A stretch of DNA of 64,000 nt from assembly GCF_014295415.1 (NCBI RefSeq), contig NZ_CP052909.1:1178001-1242000 (forward strand). Direction: 5' to 3'. Positions 37,142-46,241 of this stretch are shown piece after piece; within the stretch, counting starts at the first letter, position 1, and the number at the start of each line of letters is the position of its first letter. Below the pieces are notes generated by a model. The model was not told the DNA's origin. It did no database searches and saw only the letters and a program-made list of their open reading frames with translations. The translations under genes and the position numbers were made by a program. Source of the stretch: Constantimarinum furrinae. Its GTDB lineage: Bacteria > Bacteroidota > Bacteroidia > Flavobacteriales > Flavobacteriaceae.

Positions 37142-37561
37142 CTAACTGATATATTTTTCAACAAATGCTTTGCAGTAGGCTTTTATTTCCGATCTGGTTT
37201 TCTGAAACGCTTCAAGGATTTCTTTTTCTGATCCATTGACTTTTGATGGATCACTAAAGTTTTGATGAAGACGTTTGGCATTTGGAGCGGGGATATAGGG
37301 GCAATTCTCCTGTGCGTGGTCGCAAACCGTAATAATAAAATCCCAGGAGATTCCTTCGTATTCGTCCACGTGATTGGAGGTATGACCTGAGATGTCTATT
37401 CCATCCTCTGCCATAGTGCGTACTGCTCCCGGGTTGAGACCGTGGGTTTCTATTCCAGCACTGTAGATTCTGGCTTTATTTCGGGCGAAGTGATTGAGAT
37501 AGCCGTGTGCCATCTGACTTCTACAACTGTTTCCTGTACAAAGTACTAATACGTTTTTCAT
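37142..37561 (-). CDS. arsC: Arsenate reductase, thioredoxin-coupled (low-MW phosphatase fold)
   Basis: A 139-residue enzyme that reduces arsenate to arsenite. The P-loop CTGNSCRS starts at Cys8. The second and third redox cysteines occur in VCDHAQENCPYIP with the seven-residue spacing of the plasmid pI258 ArsC. It is the last gene of arsR-DUF6428-GNAT-arsC, starting one base after the GNAT gene end. No arsenite exporter (arsB or acr3) is in the window. Confidence 0.9.
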   Translation of the reverse strand: MKNVLVLCTGNSCRSQMAHGYLNHFARNKARIYSAGIETHGLNPGAVRTMAEDGIDISGHTSNHVDEYEGISWDFIITVCDHAQENCPYIPAPNAKRLHQNFSDPSKVNGSEKEILEAFQKTRSEIKAYCKAFVEKYIS

Positions 37562-38047
37562 TTAAATAAGTTTTTTACTCCGACGTTCCATGATCACGTT
37601 ATCATACCATTTATCGTCTCTTTTTGCTATTTTTTCCCGGGTTCCGATAATTCTAAAGCCACAATTCTGATGTAATTTAATACTGGTTATGTTCTGCGGA
37701 AAGATCCCCGCTTGCAATGTCCAGAATCCGGCTTTCTCACTTTCGGCAATTAAATGTAACAATAGCGTTTTTCCTATTCCACGGTTTCGGAATTTTTCTG
37801 AAACATACACGCTATCTTCGGCTACACCTTTATAGACATCCCGTGGTGACACTAAACTAATTGCGCACCAACCGCTAACACGGCCTTCAATGGTTGCTAC
37901 AAAGCGGCAGACTTTCAGAAATTTGGTATTCCATTCTTCCCATGAAGGAACTGTGGTTTCAAAAGAAGCAATTCCCGTTTTCAGCCCTTCCGAATAAATT
38001 GCGGCAACGGCTCTATAATGGCTTTTATGGAACGGAATGATTTTCAT
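37562..38047 (-). CDS. GNAT acetyltransferase, phosphinothricin-acetyltransferase-like, in ars operon
   Basis: A 161-residue GNAT enzyme of the phosphinothricin/methionine-sulfoximine acetyltransferase (Pat/ArsN) type. It opens IIPFHKSHYRAVAAIYSEG, has the acetyl-CoA loop VSEKFRNRGIGKTLLLHLI, and contains the GIFPQNITSIKLHQNCGF segment typical of this group. ArsN1 enzymes in ars operons acetylate arsinothricin and similar amino-acid arsenicals, so detoxification of an organoarsenical is a reasonable inference. The preceding gene ends one base before its start. Confidence 0.85.
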   Translation of the reverse strand: MKIIPFHKSHYRAVAAIYSEGLKTGIASFETTVPSWEEWNTKFLKVCRFVATIEGRVSGWCAISLVSPRDVYKGVAEDSVYVSEKFRNRGIGKTLLLHLIAESEKAGFWTLQAGIFPQNITSIKLHQNCGFRIIGTREKIAKRDDKWYDNVIMERRSKKLI

Positions 38048-38048
38048 T

Positions 38049-38561
38049 TTAACAACAGCCGCTACCAGGGGTGCAGCAAGCCGCTTCCACTTCAGAGAAT
38101 TGCTCTGTCTTCACCTGCTCGGTGGTAACGGGAACACCACATATATCTTTAGCTTTACAGTCGGTTTTATAAACCCCTAAAATAATACGAACAGTGTTAT
38201 CAGAGATTTCAAAATCATTGACGAATAGTTGTGCCGTATGAAAGGTACTGTTGCCGTATTCAAATTTCACTTCAGAAGAAAGATCAAAGGGTTTAATAGT
38301 TGCTACTTTTTTTAGAATGCCCAATGCTTTAAACGCACTCATAAATTCGGTTTTACCTATTTCGGATGGGCTTTCCCACAATTGAATTACCGTTTCATTC
38401 CAGGCATCGCTTCGCGCCCCGCAGTCCACTGAATCTATTTGTATATGTTTAATTTCAGTGATATGATAATTGGCACCTACTAATGTTCCCTGCTGATATT
38501 CAAAAAGCAAGGCTTTGTCTTTGTTCGATTCTAACAAACTAAGAAATTCTTGTGTTTTCAT
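38049..38561 (-). CDS. DUF6428 protein with cysteine-rich tail
   Basis: A 170-residue protein seen mainly in Bacteroidota ars operons. The body has no recognised active site. The last residues contain two vicinal Cys pairs (AACCTPGSGCC), and further cysteines occur at DCGAR, TDCKAKDIC. Clustered thiols would suit arsenite binding, so an arsenic chaperone or sink is plausible. It lies between arsR (12 bases) and the GNAT gene (1 base). Function otherwise unknown. Confidence 0.8.
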   Translation of the reverse strand: MKTQEFLSLLESNKDKALLFEYQQGTLVGANYHITEIKHIQIDSVDCGARSDAWNETVIQLWESPSEIGKTEFMSAFKALGILKKVATIKPFDLSSEVKFEYGNSTFHTAQLFVNDFEISDNTVRIILGVYKTDCKAKDICGVPVTTEQVKTEQFSEVEAACCTPGSGCC

Positions 38562-38573
38562 AACCTATTATTT

Positions 38574-38897
38574 TTAGCAGCACTGAGCCGCGGTATTTGT
38601 AAAGAATGATTGAATGTTTTCCTGAAACTCTTTAAACTTTTCCATATTTAGGCAATAACAAATGCTTTTACCTTCAAAGGTTCCCTTTAACAGACCTGCT
38701 TTTCTAATGACCTGTAAATGTTGTGATATAGTGGGTTGGGACAAACCAATTTCATCGACGATGTCACCACAAATACAATTTTCCTGCCTGCTGATGTACT
38801 GAAGGATCGATATCCTTGCAGGATGAGCAAGTACTTTTGCAAATTCAGAAAGTTCGATCTGCTCGGCGGTATGAATAGATAATTTTGTAGCTCCCAT
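38574..38897 (-). CDS. arsR: ArsR family arsenic-responsive repressor
   Basis: A 107-residue winged-helix repressor. The DNA-reading helix is LSQPTISQHLQVIRKAG. The CxC pair C41/C43 (NCICGDIV) is in the alpha-3 region where classic As(III)-sensing ArsR has ELCVCDL. It also ends in a vicinal pair C106-C107, a possible third ligand. It is first in its operon and probably represses itself through the palindrome just upstream; arsenite binding would release it. Confidence 0.92.
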   Translation of the reverse strand: MGATKLSIHTAEQIELSEFAKVLAHPARISILQYISRQENCICGDIVDEIGLSQPTISQHLQVIRKAGLLKGTFEGKSICYCLNMEKFKEFQENIQSFFTNTAAQCC

Positions 38898-38906
38898 AGT
38901 TAAAAG

Positions 38907-38922
38907 TAATATTGCAATATTA
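38907..38922. promoter_or_regulatory. arsR: Probable ArsR operator
   Basis: TAATATTGCAATATTA is a perfect 16-bp palindrome nine bases upstream of the arsR ATG. Its ATATTGCAATAT core is like known ArsR/SmtB-family sites. Position and symmetry suggest autorepression. Confidence 0.75.
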
Positions 38923-38940
38923 CGATGATAAATTGAAATA

Positions 38941-38972
38941 AAAAAACCTTTGAGTAATTTTTCAAAGGTTTT
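38941..38972 (-). terminator. Terminator downstream of the TM2 gene
   Basis: On the minus strand AAAACCTTTGA pairs with TCAAAGGTTTT and is followed by more T. It lies seven bases after the TM2 gene stop and isolates it from the ars operon. Confidence 0.85.
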
Positions 38973-38978
38973 GTGTTT

Positions 38979-39380
38979 TTAGAACCAGGGTTTTTTACCC
39001 ACCTGATAGGTTTGATAAAATTCCTCGTCGCTTTTGGTTAGATAAATAATTCCTTCTATTAATCCAACAATACCCGCTGCCATATACAGGAATATTCCGA
39101 AGAACAAACAGGAAGTTGCTATCCCAACAACGGTTAAAACCACTAATATAATTCCTTCCTTATTGTATCCCAGGATAAATTTATGAACACCAAACGCTCC
39201 TAAAACAATGGCAAGAATACCTGCCATGAGCTTTTTATTGTCTGCACTATTGGTTGCTTGATTCCAACCTTCCTTAAACTCGTTGGCGGTAGATTTAGCC
39301 TCATCGCCAACATTTCCTGCAGTTTCTTCAGTGTTTTTTTTAGTACTGTCGTATCCTTCAGTGTTATTTTCTTCACTCAT
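38979..39380 (-). CDS. TM2 domain-containing membrane protein
   Basis: 133 residues. The first 50 are hydrophilic and acidic. Then come a short segment (LMAGILAIVLGAFGVHKFILG) with the conserved GxHKFxLGY motif of TM2 domains and two membrane spans. Residues 75-120 form a second hydrophobic hairpin ending YLTKSDEEFYQTYQ. TM2 proteins are small and widespread with unclear function. It is a single-gene unit with its own terminator. Confidence 0.85.
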   Translation of the reverse strand: MSEENNTEGYDSTKKNTEETAGNVGDEAKSTANEFKEGWNQATNSADNKKLMAGILAIVLGAFGVHKFILGYNKEGIILVVLTVVGIATSCLFFGIFLYMAAGIVGLIEGIIYLTKSDEEFYQTYQVGKKPWF

Positions 39381-39476
39381 AATTTTGATTGTATTTAGTT
39401 GAATGTTAAATATATAAATAAAATTCCATGTGTTTCTAACGGAATTCCTATAATTTTTATCACCTACAACTCACGG

Positions 39477-39863
39477 CTAAAGAAACGCACTGTCCACAGG
39501 CTCCCACAATTCTAATTTGTTACCTTCCGGATCGAGGATCCATCCAAACTTACCATATTCGTACTCCTCTATCTCACCTACAACCGTGACTCCTTCCTCC
39601 TTTAAAACTTTAAGTAGCTCTACCAGATTTTCTACTCTGAAGTTCATCATAAATTGTTTTTCACTTGGCTTAAAATATTGAGTATCTTCCTTAAAAGGAC
39701 TCCATTGTGTCGAACATTTATTTCCGTCTTCGTCTTTCCACCAAAACGTGCACCCATAAGCATCGGTGTTTAGGCCTAAATGTTTGCCATACCAGTCTTT
39801 TATGCTGTCGGGATCCTTTGTTTTAAAGAAAAATCCGCCCAATCCTGTGACTCTGTTTTTCAT
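39477..39863 (-). CDS. VOC superfamily protein (glyoxalase/bleomycin resistance-like)
   Basis: A 128-residue single VOC module: GLGGFFFKTKDPDSIKDWYGKHLG, FKPSEKQFMMNFRVENL and the C-terminal YGKFGWILDPEGNKLELWEP with the metal-ligand glutamate (ELWEP). Such proteins bind a divalent metal and act as lyases, dioxygenases or drug-binding proteins. Substrate unknown. It lies 34 bases downstream of the 2-hydroxyacid dehydrogenase gene. Confidence 0.85.
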   Translation of the reverse strand: MKNRVTGLGGFFFKTKDPDSIKDWYGKHLGLNTDAYGCTFWWKDEDGNKCSTQWSPFKEDTQYFKPSEKQFMMNFRVENLVELLKVLKEEGVTVVGEIEEYEYGKFGWILDPEGNKLELWEPVDSAFL

Positions 39864-39897
39864 GTTACATATTTTTAGAAATTATCATGTATTCAAT

Positions 39898-40836
39898 TTA
39901 TGAAAATTCGGCTATTATCTTATCGACGATCACCTTTGCTAATTTTTCTTTGCTTTCAACGGTCCATCCTGCAATATGCGGACTAACGATCACATTGTTG
40001 AATTCTAACAACTGCTGAAGGGCTTCCGGGGCGCTTTCAGAGGTAAATAGCGATTCGAATGACAATTGCTCGTATTCCAACACATCCAATCCGGCGCCCA
40101 GAATCTTTCCATCTTCCAAGGCCGAAACAAGATCTCGGGTGACCACACATTTGCCTCGAGCAGTATTCAGTAACCAAAATGGCTTTTTAAATTGCTCGAT
40201 AAAATTTGAATTGACCATTTTATCACTTTCTGCCGTCCAGGGAATATGCAAGCTTAACACATCGGCTTGTTGCTGTAATTCGTTTAATGAGACCTGTTTG
40301 GCGTTCCCATCTTCAAGCCCGGGTAATATATCGTGAAAGATCACTTTGCAATCGAAACCCCGAAGCTTTTTTGCAAAGGCCCTTCCCATATTTCCATAGC
40401 CAATAATTCCCACTGTTTTTCCATCAAGTTCAGTCCCCCGATTGGCTTCACGGTTCCATTTTCCGTTTCGAATTTCCCGGTCTGCGATGTGTAATTTATT
40501 AAATACGGTTAAAAGCATTCCCAGAGCATGCTCTGCCACTGCATTGCAATTTCCTTCCGGAGCCGAAAACAAGGTAACCCCCTTATTTATAGCGCATTGA
40601 GTGTTTATACTTTCTAATCCGGCCCCTACACGGGCAATAAATTTTAAATTGGGAGCTGCATCGATAAATTTTTGATCGATCTTAAAGCGTGACCGAATCA
40701 CTATACCGTGAAATTCGTGAATTTTTTCTTCTATGATGTCCTTTGGAGATGAATAATCTTCCCAATTGGAAAATCCGGCTTCCGATAGTTTTTGAATTAA
40801 AAGCGGATGATTCTTGTCCAGATGGAGAATTTTCAT
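39898..40836 (-). CDS. D-isomer 2-hydroxyacid dehydrogenase
   Basis: 312 residues of the phosphoglycerate/lactate dehydrogenase-type family. The NAD-binding motif is GIIGYGNMGRAFAKKL; the catalytic residues are Arg in LLNTARGKCV, Glu in GLDVLEYEQ and His in VSPHIAGWT. NAD-linked reduction of a 2-keto acid is likely; the natural substrate is not clear (serine-pathway phosphoglycerate or a related acid). It starts two bases after the cupin gene end, so the two are co-transcribed. Confidence 0.88.
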   Translation of the reverse strand: MKILHLDKNHPLLIQKLSEAGFSNWEDYSSPKDIIEEKIHEFHGIVIRSRFKIDQKFIDAAPNLKFIARVGAGLESINTQCAINKGVTLFSAPEGNCNAVAEHALGMLLTVFNKLHIADREIRNGKWNREANRGTELDGKTVGIIGYGNMGRAFAKKLRGFDCKVIFHDILPGLEDGNAKQVSLNELQQQADVLSLHIPWTAESDKMVNSNFIEQFKKPFWLLNTARGKCVVTRDLVSALEDGKILGAGLDVLEYEQLSFESLFTSESAPEALQQLLEFNNVIVSPHIAGWTVESKEKLAKVIVDKIIAEFS

Positions 40837-40838
40837 AA

Positions 40839-41204
40839 CTAGATTTTTGGATACTCGCTTTGAGTACGTTCATCAACAACATTTCCTGTATGCTTAGTGC
40901 TTAGTTTTTCAAAAAGTAAAACATGCACTTCTTCACCGTCTTTAGTTTTTGGGCAATGAGCCACACCTTTAGGAACCACAATAAGTTCGCCTTCCTTGAC
41001 AATTTCAACCTTATCCCGAAAATGCATTTCGAGGGTACCTTTTTGCACGTAAAACAGCTCGTCTTCGTCCTCATGGGTATGCCAAACGAAATCTCCTTTT
41101 ATTTTTGCCAGTAGTACCTGCATATCGTCAACAACTCCTATTTGATGAGGATGCCAATGACTGCTGAAACGCTCGAACTTATCCTGGATATTGATGGGTG
41201 TCAT
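40839..41204 (-). CDS. Single-domain cupin protein
   Basis: A 121-residue cupin. The metal-binding motif 1 is VWHTHEDEDELFYVQKGTLEMHF, and motif 2 is LIVVPKGVAHCPKTKDGEEVHVLLFE. Such one-domain cupins include dioxygenases, isomerases and simple small-molecule binders. Its 2-base spacing to the hydroxyacid dehydrogenase suggests a shared pathway, but the substrate is unknown. Confidence 0.85.
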   Translation of the reverse strand: MTPINIQDKFERFSSHWHPHQIGVVDDMQVLLAKIKGDFVWHTHEDEDELFYVQKGTLEMHFRDKVEIVKEGELIVVPKGVAHCPKTKDGEEVHVLLFEKLSTKHTGNVVDERTQSEYPKI

Positions 41205-41222
41205 AAGCGGGTATTAAAAAAA

Positions 41223-42572
41223 CTAAAAATCAAGTACGAGCTTCGAAATAAAGAAAAAGAGAAAAATTCCGAAAATATCATTACTTGTTGTGATAAAGGG
41301 TCCGGTGGCTATGGCAGGATCTATACCGCGCTTATCGAGAATAATTGGAACAAAGGTACCTACCAATGCAGCCACAATTATCACCGATAGCATCGAAACA
41401 GCTATTGTTATTCCCACAAGAGGATCTAATCCCGCTATAAATCCGAAGATCACTACCAACAGTCCCAAGGTACTACCGTTTATAAGTGCTAATCCAACTT
41501 CTTTAACCAATCTATTAAAAAGACTTCCCTTTACATTGTCATTTGCAAGACCCTGCACTATAATTGCACTGGATTGCACTCCTACATTTCCGGCCATTGC
41601 GGCAATAAGGGGTGTAAAAAAGAACAGTATGGGAAAGCGCTCAAGGGCCTCTTCAAAACCCTGCATGATATAGACACTGCCCAATCCGCCAAAAAGACCC
41701 AACACCAACCATGGGAGCCGGGCTCTGGTAAGTTCCCAGATCGTATCATCGGCCTCAACATCCTGTGAGAGACCGGCGGCCATTTGGTAATCCTTCTCGG
41801 CTTCGTCCTTTATAAAATCGACGATGTCATCAATCGTAATTCGGCCTACCAGTTTTCCATTTTCATCAACTACAGGGATAGCCTCCAGATCGTATTTCTG
41901 CATTATACGCGCAACCTCTTCATTTTCGGTATGCACTGTCACATAATCTACTTTAGGAATAAAAATATCACTTATATGTGCTTTTTCTCCTGCGGTGAGG
42001 AGATCCTTTAAAGACAATCTGCCTGTTAACTGACCTTGTTTATTTGTAACATAAATAGAATGGACACGGGTTACATTCTTGGCCTGACGCCTCATTTCTC
42101 TAACACAACCTGCTACTGTCCAGGTTTCCTTCACCTGTACCAGTTCCTTCGCCATAAGTGCTCCCGCGGTATCCTCGTCGTATTTTAATAGTTCTACTAT
42201 ATCTGCAGCATGATGTTCATCGACGATCTTGTCAATAACTTTTTTCTGAATATCCTCATCGAGCTCGGCGATCATGTCCACAGCATCATCTGTATCCATT
42301 TCCTCGAGTTCGGCAGCGATCTCCTTAGGCGAAAGTCTGTCTAAGATCTTTTCCCTAACATCATCGTCTACCTCCATAAGAGCTTCTGAAGTCAGTTCGG
42401 TCTCCAGAAGTTTTATTAGATAGGTGGCTTCGTCGCTGTTAAGTTCTTCAAGAATTTCGGCAATATCGGCAAAGTGAAGCTCCTGCAATAGTTCCTTTAA
42501 CGCAAGGCCATCTTTGTTGGCAATGTGTTGCTCTACTTGCGAAAGAAAATCATCAGTGAGTTGAAATGGCAT
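41223..42572 (-). CDS. mgtE: Magnesium transporter MgtE
   Basis: A 449-residue Mg2+ channel. An acidic N domain (residues 1-130) is followed by a pair of CBS domains (about 130-255) and five membrane spans from about 280. Conserved pieces include [19 protein letters not shown] and the end of the pore region [17 protein letters not shown]. Cytoplasmic Mg2+ binding to the N/CBS region closes the pore in known MgtE. It overlaps the rsmA stop by 20 bases and is 18 bases before the cupin gene. Confidence 0.95.
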   Translation of the reverse strand: MPFQLTDDFLSQVEQHIANKDGLALKELLQELHFADIAEILEELNSDEATYLIKLLETELTSEALMEVDDDVREKILDRLSPKEIAAELEEMDTDDAVDMIAELDEDIQKKVIDKIVDEHHAADIVELLKYDEDTAGALMAKELVQVKETWTVAGCVREMRRQAKNVTRVHSIYVTNKQGQLTGRLSLKDLLTAGEKAHISDIFIPKVDYVTVHTENEEVARIMQKYDLEAIPVVDENGKLVGRITIDDIVDFIKDEAEKDYQMAAGLSQDVEADDTIWELTRARLPWLVLGLFGGLGSVYIMQGFEEALERFPILFFFTPLIAAMAGNVGVQSSAIIVQGLANDNVKGSLFNRLVKEVGLALINGSTLGLLVVIFGFIAGLDPLVGITIAVSMLSVIIVAALVGTFVPIILDKRGIDPAIATGPFITTSNDIFGIFLFFFISKLVLDF

Positions 42573-43344
42573 CGTTCTCCAGTTTTTGGGTAAGCGCTAT
42601 AAATTGCAGTACCGAAAGTTGCTCCGGCCGTTGTCCAAAGATAGTATCTTCTTTTAATTTATCTGAAAGATCGAAGGATTTTAAACTGTTGCGAAGGGTT
42701 TTTCGCCTTTGCTGAAAGGCAGTTTTAACAACCCGATAGAACATTTTTTCGTCACAGGGAAGTGAAAAATCTGCTTTTCGTTTTAATCTTAATACCCCGC
42801 TTTCTACTTTTGGCGGTGGACTAAATACTGACGGGGGAACGGTAAAAAGGTATTCGGCATCATAAAAAGCCTGGGTGAGTACCGAGAGTATCCCATACGT
42901 TTTACTGCCTTCTTGTTCACAGATGCGCTTGGCGACCTCCTTCTGAAACATCCCCGTAAATTCAGGGATCTGCGCTTTGTGTTCCAGGGTTTTAAAAACG
43001 ATCTGCGTAGAAATATTGTAGGGAAAGTTGCCGGTGATGGCAAAAGCTTCGTCTCCAAAGATATCTGAAAGCTCGAACTTCAGAAAATCGCCTTCCAGCA
43101 CTTGTAAATTCGTATCGGAAAAATGATCCTCCAAATAGGTAACCGATTCACTATCGAGATCCATTGCCACAAGGTCTATATCTTTCTTTATAAGATATTT
43201 GGTAAGCACTCCCATCCCGGGACCTATCTCCAACACCTTTTCATACCCTTCCAGAGTTAGGGTGTTGCTAATCTTTTCGGCTATAGATTCATCCTTTAAA
43301 AAATGCTGCCCTAAATGTTTCTTTGCGCGTACCTGATCTCCCAT
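42553..43344 (-). CDS. rsmA: 16S rRNA dimethyladenosine transferase RsmA (KsgA)
   Basis: A 263-residue SAM-dependent enzyme that dimethylates two adjacent adenines at the 3' end of 16S rRNA during 30S assembly. It has [15 protein letters not shown], the SAM motif [15 protein letters not shown], the catalytic [10 protein letters not shown], and the C-terminal [16 protein letters not shown]. Length is standard. It overlaps mgtE and starts on the DUF4286 stop codon. Confidence 0.96.
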   Translation of the reverse strand: MGDQVRAKKHLGQHFLKDESIAEKISNTLTLEGYEKVLEIGPGMGVLTKYLIKKDIDLVAMDLDSESVTYLEDHFSDTNLQVLEGDFLKFELSDIFGDEAFAITGNFPYNISTQIVFKTLEHKAQIPEFTGMFQKEVAKRICEQEGSKTYGILSVLTQAFYDAEYLFTVPPSVFSPPPKVESGVLRLKRKADFSLPCDEKMFYRVVKTAFQQRRKTLRNSLKSFDLSDKLKEDTIFGQRPEQLSVLQFIALTQKLENDAISTH

Positions 43345-43652
43345 TATTGCTCACATACGATTTCGAGTTCGGTTCTGAAAGCAACAAATTTACCTTCAAA
43401 GACTCTGCTTTGCGCCCTTAATTCATCCGCATTCTCTTCATAATATCTTTGAAGTGTTTCCTTAGAGTCTGTTCTGTATTGTATCGAATAGGTCACCCCA
43501 CCCATTTCTTCTTCCACCTGTACCTTAGTCATTAGTGCTTTGCTGAACTTCCCGGTATCCAGCATAGCAGGGATATGCTCACTTTTCATCCACTCCAGCC
43601 ACTGGTCATGAACACTGTTTTCAATATTTATGGTAACATTATAGATGTACAT
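43344..43652 (-). CDS. DUF4286 family protein
   Basis: A 102-residue small alpha/beta protein of the DUF4286 family, similar in form to dimeric ferredoxin-like barrels. Conserved parts are [21 protein letters not shown] and [18 protein letters not shown]. Its function is not known. Its stop codon overlaps the rsmA start by one base, an arrangement common in Bacteroidota. Confidence 0.85.
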   Translation of the reverse strand: MYIYNVTINIENSVHDQWLEWMKSEHIPAMLDTGKFSKALMTKVQVEEEMGGVTYSIQYRTDSKETLQRYYEENADELRAQSRVFEGKFVAFRTELEIVCEQ

Positions 43653-43656
43653 TCGG

Positions 43657-44304
43657 TCAATTGTAGGTGGTTAAAAATTCATCGATCATACCCCGTAGTT
43701 CTTCGTATTTCATAAGCCGACTTCGTAATTGGTAATTATAAACAGCCAGGGTGTTTTTAAATTTTTTAGATTCATACACCGATCGATCCTGCGTTTTTGT
43801 CGATACCAGATCGAGATGATCCATTAGGTATTGCAGAAAATGATCGTTATAGGATTCGGCAGTAATTTTATCCAAGCCTTCGGCCCAGGTATAGTATTCG
43901 TACAGCCGTATTATATCTTCCTTCAGCTCAAAATTGCTCACCAATCGAATATCTCCCGATTCTATGAATGAATTATAAGAATTCCGTTTAATATAAGTAA
44001 TGGGCAAATTCAGCATTTCTATAGAGAGCGCATTAATACTGTCCAGATCCCGTTTGTCTTCTATAAATGAGAGGAGTGTATCTAATGTATTAAGGGATTG
44101 TCTCACTTTTTCTGAAGCAAATTCAAAGTTATTTTTATTGAATTCCGTTTCCTCAATAATGTTCTCAACATGCCGATCTACCAGCTTTTGCTCTTTTTTT
44201 TGTTCCGAACAGGTGTTTAACTGAAAGGCTATAAGAATTCCTGCAATTACTACAATAAATTCAAGGAAATGATTGAGCCAATCTATTTTTCGGGTTCCGC
44301 GCAT
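43657..44304 (-). CDS. DUF6090-like membrane protein
   Basis: A 215-residue protein with one N-terminal membrane segment (FLEFIVVIAGILIAFQLNTC, about residues 13-32) and a helical soluble domain. The 'IVVIAGILIAFQLN' stretch, then SEQKKEQ, and the later YNSFIESGDIRLVSN parallel the DUF6090 proteins at 20-21.6 kb. It is a shorter, more divergent relative. Function unknown. It lies four bases before DUF4286. Confidence 0.75.
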   Translation of the reverse strand: MRGTRKIDWLNHFLEFIVVIAGILIAFQLNTCSEQKKEQKLVDRHVENIIEETEFNKNNFEFASEKVRQSLNTLDTLLSFIEDKRDLDSINALSIEMLNLPITYIKRNSYNSFIESGDIRLVSNFELKEDIIRLYEYYTWAEGLDKITAESYNDHFLQYLMDHLDLVSTKTQDRSVYESKKFKNTLAVYNYQLRSRLMKYEELRGMIDEFLTTYN

Positions 44305-44354
44305 ATCTTGAGATTGTGTGCTAAAGATAGTAAACTAAATATCAACTAAAGGGA

Positions 44355-46136
44355 TTAGTTCACTGCATCACCCCGCAGGGATCTGAATTTTTTACGCGCT
44401 TCTACAAAGTAAATACTGTCGGCATAATTAAAGATGATCTGCTCATAGAATTCTTTTGCCTTTTGTGGTTGCTGAAGCTTTTCTTCATACAGTTTTGCCA
44501 ATCTGAAATGGGCATCATCCGCCAAAATATCATCCTTGTAAAATTCGATCAACTTTAGATAATTTGCTTCAGCTTTTTCAAACTGACCGGTAATTTCGAA
44601 CAACTCGCCTTGTTTCAGCAACGCTTCGTCTTCGATCTTTTCTCCCTTGTGATTGTTTAAAATATCATCCAATACCGTTATGGCCTCGGGTTCTTTTTTC
44701 TGAAGCGCCAACAGATCTGCCTTGGCATATTTTTTCAAAGCAGTTTGGGTAGAATCTTCCAATGAATTGTCACGTATCATCAAACTAAGCTGCATGGCGT
44801 CATTGGCTATGAGCTGTGAAGCCGATTTCCGAAGCACGTCCAACTGAACCTGAGCCCATTCAAAATCTCCCTTAAAGTAACTGGTTTCGGCAACTTTGAA
44901 CCGTGCTTCCTGCGCCAACACATCATTCTTGATCTTACTTTGAACCTGTGAATAATAAATGAGTGCTTCATTGAATTTTTCAGAAAAGACAAGAATATCT
45001 GCCAACTCCATTTTTACTCTCGCTTCCTGATATACAGACAATCTCGTTCCGGACAGCTCCTTTAGGTTTTGTATGGCGGTGTCGGGTTTACCTGCAAGAA
45101 AAGCCAGAAAATGATTGTAGTCGATCTGTAAGCGATATGTGCTTTCGCCCATTCCGTAAGTTTCTAAAAGTGTGAGAAACTGTTTTTCGATCTTCGGATA
45201 ATCTTCCTTTACGGCTGTAGCTAACTCGATCTTCATCATATATTGATGACTTTGCAATCTGGCCTCGGGGCTGGGCGCATTTTCAATGGCAAAATTGACG
45301 ATGTCCCGCGCAATTTCATAATCTTGTTCCGCGATGGCGATCAGTGCCAGATCGATAATTCCCGTGAGATCATCTTCAGTTCTCTTAAATATCGCTTTTT
45401 GTTGTGCAAATGCTTTTTTAAATTCTTTTTGCTGAATAAACAACCAACTCAACAATTCGTTATACAGGACATCGGGGTTCTTCTGAAGCTCCCGCAATAG
45501 TGTTTTCCGAAGAATTTCATTAGCCTCGTTGGCAGGGTCATCGTTAACGAACATGCTGAAATTACGCTGAGCCACAGATCTGTAGGCAGCATTGCTCTGC
45601 ATTAGCTCGAGATATTTGGTAAACATCTTTTCCAACTTACCCTGTTCGCCGTAAATTCGGGCCAGATGAGCATTGAATTCTTTGGTCGAATCTAACGTCA
45701 TAGCGCGTTCATAGACTTCAACGGCTTCGTTGAGTAAACTGTAATTTTCGAACGACCGCCCAATATTATAAGCGTATGCCGGATTCTCATCGATATATCG
45801 AATGGCTTTATCATAACTTTCGGTAGCCAGCGAATCCTTGTTCTGAAGTGAATAATTATGTCCTAATTCCACATATAACTGAGGGATTGCTCTGGGGGAA
45901 TTAAGTTTTTCTAACAGCAAGTGTTCTGCTGCCTGGAAGTTCTCCAGTTGCTGATTGCATTCTACTACAGCCAAGAAATAATCCAGCCGTCCGGGATTTT
46001 TCTCCAGAAGTTTTTCGTAGATCGTTAAAGCTTTTACAAACTCACCCTGCTCAAAATAGTTCTTTGCCAAAAGATCATTTTGAGAAACAGCCTGTGCCGT
46101 TGTAAAAAAGAAAACAATAATTAAAAGTAAACGCAT
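44355..46136 (-). CDS. Secreted tetratricopeptide repeat protein
   Basis: A 593-residue TPR protein with an N-terminal signal peptide (RLLLIIVFFFTTAQAVSQ). At least ten TPR-like helix pairs span the rest, including FEQGEFVKALTIYEKLLEKNPG, YDKAIRYIDENPAYAYNIGRSFENY and KAEANYLKLIEFYKDDILADDAHFRLAKLYEEK. Such proteins hold complexes together in the periplasm or envelope. No catalytic motif is visible. It is 50 bases upstream of the DUF6090-like gene. Confidence 0.88.
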   Translation of the reverse strand: MRLLLIIVFFFTTAQAVSQNDLLAKNYFEQGEFVKALTIYEKLLEKNPGRLDYFLAVVECNQQLENFQAAEHLLLEKLNSPRAIPQLYVELGHNYSLQNKDSLATESYDKAIRYIDENPAYAYNIGRSFENYSLLNEAVEVYERAMTLDSTKEFNAHLARIYGEQGKLEKMFTKYLELMQSNAAYRSVAQRNFSMFVNDDPANEANEILRKTLLRELQKNPDVLYNELLSWLFIQQKEFKKAFAQQKAIFKRTEDDLTGIIDLALIAIAEQDYEIARDIVNFAIENAPSPEARLQSHQYMMKIELATAVKEDYPKIEKQFLTLLETYGMGESTYRLQIDYNHFLAFLAGKPDTAIQNLKELSGTRLSVYQEARVKMELADILVFSEKFNEALIYYSQVQSKIKNDVLAQEARFKVAETSYFKGDFEWAQVQLDVLRKSASQLIANDAMQLSLMIRDNSLEDSTQTALKKYAKADLLALQKKEPEAITVLDDILNNHKGEKIEDEALLKQGELFEITGQFEKAEANYLKLIEFYKDDILADDAHFRLAKLYEEKLQQPQKAKEFYEQIIFNYADSIYFVEARKKFRSLRGDAVN

Positions 46137-46195
46137 CGGGTAAATATAACGATTTGATTCAGCTTACCGTATATCAAAAATGAAGCCGCGATCAA

Positions 46196-46216
46196 AAACC
46201 AGGATCACACCGGTTT
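46196..46216 (-). terminator. serS: Weak terminator-like hairpin after serS
   Basis: On the minus strand a 5-bp AAACC/GGTTT stem is followed by T-rich sequence, 26 bases beyond the serS stop. The stem is short, so termination is uncertain. Confidence 0.35.
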
Positions 46217-46241
46217 AAGAGTGACTAACTGAATTTCGATC

